Shown here: piece after piece, positions 23,009-32,950 of the stretch | Numbering within the stretch: position 1 is the first letter of the stretch | Layout: every line of letters starts with the position of its first letter | Made by a program: the position numbers and the translations under genes | The notes under the pieces: generated by a model | Told to the model about the DNA's origin: nothing | Seen by the model: the letters and a program-made list of their open reading frames with translations, nothing else | The model's database searches: none | NCBI RefSeq assembly: GCF_032854445.1 | Contig: NC_088297.1 | Coordinates: 20,347,127-20,411,126, forward strand | From: Liolophura sinensis | Lineage: Eukaryota; Mollusca; Polyplacophora; Chitonida; Chitonidae | DNA length: 64,000 bases | Reading direction: 5' to 3'

Positions 23009-23116
23009 CTCTTGTGGCAATTGTAATAGGCGCCGAGAACCAGTTTTGAAAAAGGGACCTTGTGGTGACATGTATTTTTGTCATGACTGAAGGCCATTGT
23101 GCATAATCAACGCTTG

Positions 23117-23270
23117 ACAGCTGTAGGATCCAGGCTACAGCCAACTGTAGGATACATACTGTGGCTAACTGTAAGGTCAACCCTGCGGCCAAACTGTAGG
23201 TTCAGCGGTAGCAACAACTATAGGATCCACTCAACAGCCAACGGCGAACAGTATGATCAATGCATCGTCA
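23117..23270. repeat. Degenerate ~32-bp tandem repeat in the SLCO 3' region
   Basis: Variants of AACTGTAGGATCCA and GGCTACAGCCAACTGTAGGA recur about five times (for example at 23118, 23144, 23169, 23198 and 23219) with spacing near 25-30 bp. It starts about 110 bp after the SLCO stop and probably lies in the 3' UTR. Confidence 0.65.
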
Positions 23271-23971
23271 ACCGTAATCATCCACGGTAATTTGTTACTC
23301 ATTAGAGATGTAAACTGGTTAATATTATGGCCTGTTTTCACGAATTTACCTCAGACCATAGATTATTTATTTTTGATGAGTAGTAATGCGGTGTCCGTGC
23401 TTACCATGCTGCTAAACGAACATAATGCCACAGAGAAACGGGCTTCATATTTGCACTTGGCGAAGTCCCTGGAATCACAACGTCATTGCTTTGATGCAAG
23501 TTTTGATTGACCATAAATCAAACGGCAGATGATCTCTACAGTAGTTGGCCACACTTGCCTCAACAGTACATACACGTCCCACCGCCATTTACTTGCCTTG
23601 TGAGGAAGAAAACAAAACCCAGAAAGGTTTCTGCTTTGGTAAACTGCTATACCCCAAAGAGGAAGAGACTTAGGAAGGCTTACTAGCAGAAGTTACTTGA
23701 AGTAGCTAAAATGTACGCTTGCATTGTTTATTGGGAGAATTTATTGGGAAAACCTAATGTAAGCAGTTTCGGCTCTGAACAGCAACGCACTAGATTCAAG
23801 GTGAAGGACAATGTTTATTTGCCACTATCTATGACGATGGTGCTTATCCGCCCTCTACCAGGGGAAGGAGGTCTTGTTTGTGATGGGACGGCAGTGCCTT
23901 CTACTTGAAAAACAATATCAGCAACGCTTATGCATGGTCACTTGAATTATTATTGAAAAGAATGACATTCT

Positions 23972-23977
23972 AATAAA
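23972..23977 (+). promoter_or_regulatory. Candidate AATAAA polyadenylation signal
   Basis: An AATAAA hexamer 964 bp after the SLCO stop and just before a SINE. It is a candidate 3' end for SLCO, on motif and position only. Confidence 0.3.
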
Positions 23978-23984
23978 AGTAGGA

Positions 23985-24150
23985 CTCAGAGGCCTCGTAC
24001 CAATGCGGCCACTGTGTGTTTAAGGCCAGATCATGATGGCTTACTCTCCCGTTACACGTGGGAAGGTTTGTCAGCAAACTGCAGATAATCGAGGGTTTCT
24101 TCTGGCTTCTGCACGGTTTCCTTCCATCACAATGATGGCCGCGGTTGTGT
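23985..24150 (+). mobile_element. Decayed SINE downstream of SLCO
   Basis: GAGGCCTCGTACCAATGCGG, CACGTGGGAAGGTTTGTCAG, GTTTCCTTCCATCACAATGA and TGGCCGCGGTTGTGTAG match the SINE middle and tail. The final A/T-rich end is lost. Confidence 0.8.
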
Positions 24151-27100
24151 AGTTCTTTGAATCCCAACGGACACTGCCTACTGACATTATGGCACTGCTC
24201 TTCTGTGAGATTTGCTTCCCTTTGCAGAGAGCTGGTGTCGGTTTTAGTACAGATGAAAGATAGAAAGTACGAAGCCAAGTGAGTTTTCCTCTTTATATCT
24301 CAAAGTCACGTTGACATTGACGAGCACAACCCTACGCACAATATGCCATAAACATCAATCAAGAGGAGTATTCTTCAGCCTAGTCTGTTTCCGGTGTTAG
24401 AGTCGTTGTGGTCACTGAAGTGAAGCTGGATATGTTCATTGTTAACAGGTGTACCTTTACCAGGGAAATACTTCACGTATGTATGTATGCCTGGAGGAAA
24501 GCATGCTTACCTGAAAAATGATTTCTGCTGAACCTGACTTTTGTGACGTAACAAAAAAAAATACCCGGATGTATATCACCATATTTGCAGTTTTGACTGC
24601 GGTAGACTGCAGATATGCAAATTCGTGGCCTTATAATCTTGGTTACACGTATATGACATTTCTGACTTCTAACAATGACAAGTGTGATGCCTGTCTGAAC
24701 ACACAACGTTGGAAGGGGCATATATGTACTCTGTTTTCTGCTTGACAACTGTGAACTTTCTGTTATAGTGAGAGAGGACATTTGTCTGCTTGTCTGTGTC
24801 AGGGACTTGCAGGAGATCAACACAAACTAGTAAGTGCTGACAGAGATAACTGCAGTCAAACAATGGAATTTATGCATCAGGAAAGCTGTTCTCCTAATTT
24901 AAAAGCTTATAAAGTGTTGTCTCCGGCCTCTAGACAACGGTGGAACTAAACTGCTGCCCAAAATGCCTTTAAACATCACCGTAGCGTTAAAATCGTGTTG
25001 AAAACTAAGGAAATAGCACGCCGTTTTTATAGGTGATACGGCGTGAACGATGATGTGTTGGGGGCTGTAGTAAGAATAAGATGAGCTTCACCACGAGAAG
25101 TTAATCACCGCGAAAGTGCCATATTCAGTATTACCTGACGTATGTGATCGAATGTCAGTGCCAAACAGCTTTTAATTCACGTCATGCTTTATGGTATCCG
25201 GTGATGATTGATATCTGGAGAATAATGCGGTTCGCTGTAGTGAAGTCATTGTCCAACCTGTGACGTAGTTGATGACGTCATGGCGATGGTGTGGCGAGCT
25301 CGTGACATTCTAAACCGCACGTGTCAATAGGTCATGAAACTTACGCGATTGAAGCGAGACTTGGGCTTGTGACATACGTTCACTTTTTCTCGAGACATCG
25401 CATCTCTCTCGAACAGGATAACATTTAGGATTTGGCTGATGTATATGAGAGGCGTATGACTTTGAAAATGAAAGCTGAAAAGAATGTTTTAATGAACTGA
25501 GTTTATTCTGTTAAGTTGTCAAATTGTGTACGTTGTTTCTGTTGTACAGACAATTCCAATGTGAAATGCGATGGTTGTATGAAAATCAGGGATATAGTTG
25601 ATATGGAATCGCTTTGTGTTGATGTAGAGAAGGATAAACACATTTTCAGAAAGTGTTATAAGACTGGATATTTATATGAGCACGAGGTTGTGTAGAAAAC
25701 AAAATTTCTGGCGGAGATAGAAACTTGTGACGACCCAAGAATTACATTTTCAAGTCTTTTTAAGTTTGTGAGACAACTCTACCCTAGTTTCTACTGTCAA
25801 GACGTGCTCTGGTAGGAGCCATTTTATTTAGTCAGACTGAGGTTAAGGTAAGTCATTGTGTGATACGGCTGATGTGAACTATTTTGCCATGGATTAAGTG
25901 TTGACATACACTGTATGGATGTCAGCCAATCAGAAAGCAATATGGAAGTTTTTCGTGTGGTGAATGCCGTAGAGTTGTCAGAAATGTTTAGATGTTGACT
26001 GTCACCCTTTGCTTTATATCACGACTCATTCAGAGGTGGTAAGCAGAAGATTCTTTGCACAATCGGCTAATAACATCGAAGGAATGCACTGTAGCCCTTC
26101 TATGAACAGAAGTACATTTTTCGTGGAAGAGTACTTTCTTGATTATGCATGACCAGTGTTCCTTCCCTTAGGCAGTGTATGGAGATCATTTAGAGGCGTT
26201 TTTGCAGAGATATGTTTCAGAGTTCAGTCCTATGGGCCTGGATAGTCAGCTTTATTCAGCTAGTCTTCCACATGTCATATACCAAGATGGAGTGTTTCTC
26301 TACTTTGCTGTAGTATTATTTGTCTTAAGCCAAAATGTTTTGCGTAAGCAAGCAGTTTAGGGCGTTTCGTGAAACTGTGCCTTCACACTTATATCACTGA
26401 TATAAAGAATGCTACGTTTTGAATATAACCACTTCATTTACAATCTTATCCTTAAGTTTGGTATTAGAAAGGCGTGATTCTCAGGGTGTATGTTTATATA
26501 TTAAAGTGGTTTTTCCACTCGCCTTTCTGGAATATCCTCGAAGTAACAGCAAGTGGGTCAAGGCTGCATTGTAACAACTCTAGTCATGTACGCGGCAAAG
26601 CCCATGTTTTATTGGCTCTCATGTTACTTACAGAGTATGATTCATTGAAGGGTGAACTCCACAAGGTCACAATATTGTTACAGTTGCCGATTCGAAAGCA
26701 CAGTCATTATTGAGGTTTTCTACATAACCTACAAGCACCAACTTGCAACGTTAGGAGTATCATTGGCCACTATTTCTGGGTTTCTCCCCCTCGATGTTTC
26801 TGTGGAATCACATAGGCCATTGTCCAGAATAACCACTTAAAGTCTAAAGACCAGGGCCAAAATTTCGCGTGGATAACCCGGAAGTTGTGATGGATGAAAA
26901 TGATGTCTTGGTGTTTCAGATTTTGCGTAGTTATTCTAGTTCTGCTGTTTGTCTCTGGTATAAGATGTAAGATAAAGTATAAGATCAAGTGAGTCGTGTG
27001 GTTGTCATGAAGACGTTTCACTAAAGGTATCTTAATACATTCTTTGTAACATGTCCAAAATGGCCTTAACCTCTTCGGGAGACCCGAACAACGGTAGCCC

Positions 27101-29500
27101 TATTTGATCAGTGATATTCACACAACTGTGCATAGGCGTCAGCATTTTTACACGCATATCCCTGGTCAAATTTACCCATGTCATGGAGTATCACCATTGT
27201 GCCTTTGTATACATGATATTATGGTAATACATTTTTTCTCCTAATTTTTGGAGATGCGACTACATGAGAAGTAGCATCATTGTGGTTACTGTTGGAACTC
27301 TGCATTTTGTCATCCGTCGCTTGAGAAACATTTTAGGTCATCTAACAATGTACGTTTTTACACCTTAAACGCGTATCTATGCAGTGTGGCAAATTAATGT
27401 GCAAATAGGCAATGTCTTTCTTTATTCCATTAAAAACTGCTATGCAATAATCTTTACGGGACAGAAAACAAAAATTATATTCAAATCTCTACATTTTTGC
27501 CCATGGGATGATCATAGTATGTAAGGTATATAGTTTACGTGCACTGTTAGGTAAATAGCCTTGATGAAAAATCAATATTTTACATGTACATCAGAGTTTG
27601 ATCCAAGAACCAGATAAGTGTCATTTTTTGAAGGCAGCAATGTTTTGTTGTTCATATATTAGTGCCTCTTACACAAGTGTCCTCGATCTTCTTGGCCACA
27701 GTTAAGCTGGAGTTCCTACAACCGAACTCCAAACGGGAACAAATATCTTCTATTTTAGTCGACGCTACAGCGAATTTAAACCAGTGCGTATACATGAAAA
27801 GCACACTGAACTACTTTTTGTCAGCTGTAGTCGTCCCTTAACCTCAGAGGGGCTGTGTCAGAGTACGCATGTGGCATTATGAGAATAATGCCTTGTACGT
27901 CGCGTTGGTACCAAAAAGCAAATATAACGAATTATCTTCCATATATAAGTGTTAAAGGCGTGTTCAAAAATCATTTGTACAACATCGATAAAGAAACATT
28001 CAACGACGATGACCTTTTTTTCCAGTATATTTTATTTCGTGGTGGCATTTCTTTTGTTGGCATGTGCTGATATACCTTCACATTGTTATAAGCAGAGGGT
28101 AAAAATATGTCCGTTTTTCGTGTTTATTTTGTTAAAAATATGATATTTTGATTCACAAATCTGATTTTTTTTTTTCATGCAGGTACATGCAGTCATTAGA
28201 TCTCTTAGTCTACTTAAGTTTACCTATTTCACGTATTGCACTACTTAGGTCTTGTAACATATCGCACGTTTTCACCTATTGTACTGGTTTATAAATATAT
28301 GCTGCATTTCTGATGAGATTTCAAGCCGTATCGGTCCTAGGATACCATAACCTACTATATCAGATATGATGAGATCTCTCAAATAGTTTTAAGAGCGTAT
28401 ACCTGTAGGACAAGATATTTAGAGTTCACTTTGATGTGGAATCAGAGGAGACTTGTTTTGATGCTCTCATTTCCCTTATAATGCCACAGCTGATGGAAAA
28501 TTGGTGTTCCGTGAATCCAGCAAGTGTTCAGTTTGACACTTCGAGAAGGTGTCACAGTTGTGCCAAAAATATTCAACTTGTAATCGATGTTGTGTTTATG
28601 AGCTTTTCCATCGGTGCTATCGACCTTGATTCTTCCACACGGTAAACACACGGGTGCTAGTGGTGCTATAGTGTAAGTAAATCTACAATATGATATTAAC
28701 GACATAAGCCTTCGATGCCACCTCATACTTACAGAAAAGTTTAGGTGTGATGGACAGGCGTAAATAAGGAAGTTTCCTACCTGATTGTCAGTGTCATATT
28801 TCAGTTGCAATTACAGCAGGATTATTGGTGCGATATTTGTAGCAAACAGGGTCTTTTCCCCAGATACTGTTGGAGTTTTTGTAGTATATATCCTGCGGAT
28901 GATTACTGCACAAATGATGTCGTTTGGAATTGAGAATCTGCAGTTTAAAATCTAAAACGCAGAATATTTATTTACAGCTGTTTATTACAAAGGAAGAGAA
29001 TTTTGCTACAGCGTGTAGCGTGTAGTAAAGTTGTATATTATATATGATAGTGTGTATGTGGTTCTACAGTACTTGTACTTCATTGATACAACATCTCTGT
29101 CAGAAAGTAGTTTTGTGCTAAATTTTGTACTTAATGAGTATTCCCGTGATTGATTAAAATTATGTATAAACAGGTACCTACTGTCCGAAGTCATGGTTGT
29201 AAGAGTAATGTAAGAGATAAATGAACTGTTAATATATTTAATTTAAGAGGTATCGGACATTGTTTATCCAAAGTTACTGGTTGTTTTTTGGTGCTATCTT
29301 GTTGAAGAGTTCCTTGTAATGTTTCAATTAAAACTAATCTTGTTTCTTTGTGTTAAGTCCACTGGTTTACTTGGTTTATTTTGCTTGATTAACGAAAAAT
29401 TCATTAGTCAATTAAAGATGGTTTGCTTAGTTACCTTATAAATCAGCCAGCCATCATAGAACTCCTTTTGTACGTGGTTTATTAAGAAAGTGAAATCATC
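24151..29500. other. 5.3 kb with no recognisable gene
   Basis: AT-rich sequence. Open frames reach only about 120 codons and show no family motif, splice context or phase consistency. No SINE, MITE or RNA gene was seen. It may hold UTR or intronic DNA of an unrecognised gene. Confidence 0.5.
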
Positions 29501-29511
29501 TTTCACCGGGT

Positions 29512-29530
29512 GGGGGGGGGGGGGGGGGGG
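29512..29530. repeat. Poly-G run
   Basis: 19 consecutive G residues directly before a full-length SINE. Likely unstable and prone to assembly length error. Confidence 0.95.
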
Positions 29531-29774
29531 AAGGCATCTGTGACTCAGGAGGTTAGCACGCCAGCGCCGTGTAATGACTCCAATGCGGTCGGGGTGAGTT
29601 CAAGATGGCTTCCGCTCCGGCCGTAAGTGGGAAGGTCCGTCAGCAACCTACGGATGCTCGTGGGTTTCTCCGGGCTCTACCTGTTTTTCTTCAACCGTAA
29701 TGTTAGGCGCCGTCGTATAAATAAAATATTCTTGCGTACGGCGTAAAACACCAATCAAGCAAATAAATAAATCT
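29531..29774 (+). mobile_element. Full-length tRNA-headed SINE, plus strand
   Basis: It has a tRNA-like head (AAGGCATCTGTGACTCAGGA, then GTGAGTTCAAGATGGC as a degenerate box B). The middle (AAGTGGGAAGGTCCGTCAGC) and tail (CGCCGTCGTATAAATAAAAT, GTACGGCGTAAAACACCAAT) follow, then an AAATAAATAAAT end. It is moderately diverged from the copy at 42593. Confidence 0.9.
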
Positions 29775-29789
29775 TACACCTGATATAAT

Positions 29790-29995
29790 TTAGTGTCTCT
29801 CCGCTACAGAGACTTTAAAAGAGGGAATTATAGATGAAACTTTGGTGGTTCAGTGGTAGAATTCTCTCCTGCCATCCGCGTGACCCGTGTTCGGTTCCCT
29901 ATCGGTGCAATATTTTGGTTGAGTTTTTGGTGTGACCTTTGACCTACTTTACTGGCGGCAACATAGACTATAGAATTTTTAAAAAATGCAAAATT
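29790..29995 (+). pseudogene. Orphan decayed unit of the tRNA-Gly array
   Basis: Outside the main array, this piece carries the array's upstream flank (TTTAGTGTCTCTCCGCTACA), a degenerate tRNA-Gly and the downstream flank (TTTTTGGTGTGACCTTTGAC, ACTGGCGGCAACATAGACT). It lies 7 kb left of the array and is more diverged than most array copies, so it is an old dispersed copy. Confidence 0.8.
29839..29909 (+). pseudogene. tRNA-Gly(GCC) pseudogene
   Basis: 71-nt match to the array tRNA (GGTGGTTCAGTGGTAGAATT, then CTCCTGCCATC). Both acceptor arms are mutated (AACTTTG against ATCGGTGC) and the B box reads GTTCGGTTCC. A functional tRNA is unlikely. Confidence 0.85.
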
Positions 29996-30148
29996 GTCGA
30001 GGGGTTTCGGTCTGGCTGTGAAGAGTGAGTGTTTTGTTTCTTGCTCCAAGTATCCTTCGGAATCTGCAGGTAATCCTGCCGCCGTTGTAGATATTTTTGT
30101 GTGTTTTGTATACTGGAGTGCCAAGAGAGAGCCTGATCGGGTTATTTC

Positions 30149-30457
30149 GTGATCTTGGAGCGTAAGCCTCAAGATATTCAGCATGTCGAAGCCGGTTTTT
30201 TTAAGTCCTGTAAACCGGCCATTGAGAACGTCTTCTGCGGCTATACAATGTGCGGACAGGACGGCCTTCGCCATTGCAATGCAGATGATGTTTTTACCCT
30301 GAAGAAAGTCGTTGATATCAAGCGAGTTTCCAGAAGAACTACTTTAGAAAAGTGTTTTATGTACCTGTTTCATCTGCACATAACGCCTTGCTGGCCCTGG
30401 GGAAATTTTCAGTACATGGTACTGAATGGACCATCACTCCAGCTTGTTCATCTTCAT
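30149..30457. other. Unassigned open stretch
   Basis: Open frames on both strands here (103 codons plus, 148 codons minus overlapping the tRNA pseudogene) have a fairly protein-like composition. I recognise no family and see no consistent splice sites. It could be a decayed coding fragment. Confidence 0.2.
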
Positions 30458-30608
30458 TAAATCATTTAATTCATTCATTCATTTGCTTTACTGAGCAATA
30501 TTAACTCTTGAAAACCCTTAACTTTACTTCATAAATATGCATGAGTCATGGTCCAGTCAGATTCCACCTTAGTTACTGACACTGGCAGGGGTTCAAAACA
30601 ACGTAAGC

Positions 30609-30738
30609 TTTATTTATTTATTTATTTGGTTGGTGATTTACGCCGTACTCAAGAATATTTCACTTATACGACGGCGGCCAGCATTATGGTGGGTGGAAAC
30701 CGGGCAGAGCCTAGGGGAAACCCACGACCATCCGCACT
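30609..30738 (-). mobile_element. 5'-truncated SINE, minus strand
   Basis: TTTATTTATTTATTTGGTTG, TTACGCCGTACTCAAGAATA, TTTCACTTATACGACGGCGG and CCAGCATTATGGTGGGTGGA are the inverted SINE tail, well preserved. It ends near CACGACCATCCGCA without a head. Confidence 0.92.
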
Positions 30739-30932
30739 TACAACAACATAAGATGTGGCTGTAATGAGAAATATGCAGTGGATCTAATACATTTATTTCA
30801 TACTAAACGTAGAAGTGCTAGCGCAAAAAATATCACCATGTACACCGACGTGTTAAAGGTTATCGTGGGGTCGGACATGTTGAGGTAAAATAGGCTCGAT
30901 GGAAATTAGTGGCAAAACAACAACAACATAGA

Positions 30933-31130
30933 CTACAATACATCGATTGGCTGCTCTGCCGCTTTCGCCATCATCGATACTGCCTGGTAGCACATTGACT
31001 TTCCGCTGCCTGTTCGTTTCAATAAAACATGCGGATCAACGTTCATAGCACTGCTTAATGCTGTTGTATAGTGCTGTGTCAAGGAAAAATCTGATCCGAA
31101 CGTACACGCATTTACTTTGAAACAAAGAAA
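30933..31130 (-). pseudogene. RecQ-like DNA helicase fragment
   Basis: The minus strand encodes ALSSAMNVDPHVLLKRTGSG followed directly by KSMCYQAV. This matches the helicase motif I (Walker A) region of RecQ-family enzymes, where a TGxGKSLCYQ core is diagnostic. The frame stops about 14 codons after the motif, and the other helicase motifs were not found nearby. It is therefore an isolated fragment: a pseudogene piece, a lone exon, or a remnant of a helicase gene carried by a mobile element. Family call inferred from this one motif. Confidence 0.5.
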
Positions 31131-31317
31131 TACACGCCCATACGGGACGATCAGTGATTGGCTGAAAATGCCCCGACGGAAGTACGCGGGCCGCAATATC
31201 ATTGGCTGTTGAAAGAGTAGGTTCTGAAGACTGTTATATGTACAATAAAGCAAGGGTGATTACGAAGCGTATATAGTGCAGTATCAACCTTATTGGTAGA
31301 AAGATGCAGCTTGTTCG

Positions 31318-31525
31318 ACGTTTGTAAATTTGACAGTGCACTGGGCTCCAGACGAACTGTCTGATGATGTAATTACCCCCAAAGACTTATGGTGTATGCA
31401 TGATAACTCTTAAACCTACATTTTTAAACGAGGTCCTTCAGCAGGTGCGTACGGAAATCCGTATATATAAATTTCTGTGCCACTCCCGACGTTATGTCCC
31501 CAACTTTATCAACTTTGCGTCGTGA
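31318..31525 (+). pseudogene. LINE ORF1 fragment, same subfamily as the 43-kb LINE
   Basis: The plus-strand translation includes VHWAPDELSDD and, after frame breaks, RTEIRIYKFLCH and RRYVPNFINF. These align to AHWAPDEMSDD and RIYRFRCHKVRYVPNFINFG in the ORF1 of the LINE at 43.3-48.5 kb. Stops and frameshifts interrupt it. It is immediately followed by a different LINE. Confidence 0.75.
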
Positions 31526-31645
31526 CGTTGCAGACTCGCTATGACTACCAAGGTGATCGGACGTGTTTTTAGGAACTCTCCACAGTACAGTGTTGTTGTT
31601 GTTGTTTGTTGGTGGAATACTTCAAGTACCTGCTTGAAGTCAAGC

Positions 31646-32754
31646 ATGGCCTTCCCGCAAGGCCGGGGAAGGCGGGAGAGACATGATAGTAAGGATTTTA
31701 CAATCCTAGTGCATATGGAAGAAACGCAGAAGGTGCCTGCAGAAAGCGTTCGCCGTGTGTTGGAGGAAAGCTGTGGACTGAGTGGAGTGTTGGCATGTGT
31801 GCCGAAAGCTGGGTACCATTATGAAATTACACTGTCGGACAAAATTTCATGTGACCTACTGAGTGACGGACTGGAGAATGAGGGTGTAAATTATGCTTGC
31901 ATGGGTGTTTCGCAGAGAACTGTGATGGTCTCATTTCTGCATTTGCCAGCATATGTGAAGGACGATCAAATTGTGGAAAAGTTGAATAGTGTTGGAGCGG
32001 AAGCAATCTCAGAGATCCAAAGGCGTTACTGTCAATTGCAGACGGTACGGGGTATGTAAGAGGTACAAAGAGAACTAACAAAAAAGCCGCTACTGTATGC
32101 AATGAAATTTACAAGTGGAAACAGTTCGGAGTATTTTTAAGTGCTGCACGACAACCAAAAAAAGTCTGTTATTTGTGCCTTTCGGAGGAAAATTTGTTGA
32201 GGCAGTGCCCGGAGTTTACATGCTTTAAGTGCAGAGGTCAAGGTCATGTTGCCCGGACTTGCCAAGCTGAAATATGTGCGGACTGTTTGATCTATGGAAA
32301 CAGGTGTGGTTGAATTTTATGCGAAGTTTGTGGAGCAAAAGATTGTGTGTGTGAGAGTCCGGACCGTTTGTGTCAGTACTGCGGCATGTTGGATTGTGCG
32401 TGCTCTAGTGGTTTTGTAGAGACCGAAATGGAGGAATCAACAGCAGGGGAAAGCCAAGAAAACCTCGTAGAAAGCCCAGCCGTGGGGAAGGGCCCCGTTT
32501 CAAATTGTAGGCCTGAAAACCAAGAAGCAGAACGTGCACCCATGCAGATACAAAAACCTCAGGTAGAAAAAACAACAGATATCAAGACGAGTGAGTTATA
32601 TCAGAGGGAAATGGGCAGCGATGAGATGGAGGGGGGGGGGACAGCATGCGTCGCGAGCGGAAATAGGCAGCAAGGAAAGGGGCGGTCCAAATCGAGCGGC
32701 GACGGGGGGAAAATGGCGAGGGCTGGTGTTTTGTCAAAACAAACAAAAAGGTGA
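31646..32754 (+). pseudogene. LINE ORF1 (nucleic-acid-binding, CCHC) pseudogene
   Basis: It opens with an ATG (MAFPQGRGRR), followed by an RRM-like N-terminal half (KDFTILVHMEETQ, VPAESVRRVLEESCGLSG). A frameshift near 32050 moves the frame to one encoding a cluster of Cys/His motifs: CYLCLSEENLLRQC, CFKCRGQGHVARTC (a CCHC knuckle) and CQYCGMLDCAC. An in-frame stop lies after GNRCG near 32313. A polar, acidic tail follows. It would bind the LINE RNA. Confidence 0.75.
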
Positions 32755-32950
32755 ACAAGGGAAACAAACAAGGCGTGCAAAGAACTAGAAGAATTGTGCC
32801 CGTACCGAATCTGACCAATGCAAAAAAAGGAAAGCTTTTTATGCTAATCCTGCAGACGTGGGACGCGGAGGTCTGGCCTTATAATCGACAACTAGTATTT
32901 GCATAATTATGAATATGGAGGTATGCTGCTTTCTCTTTCATTTCATGGCA

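Noticed and set aside
22534-23192. Long minus-strand open frames opposite SLCO exon 9
   Set aside because: Antisense shadows of a well-supported exon.
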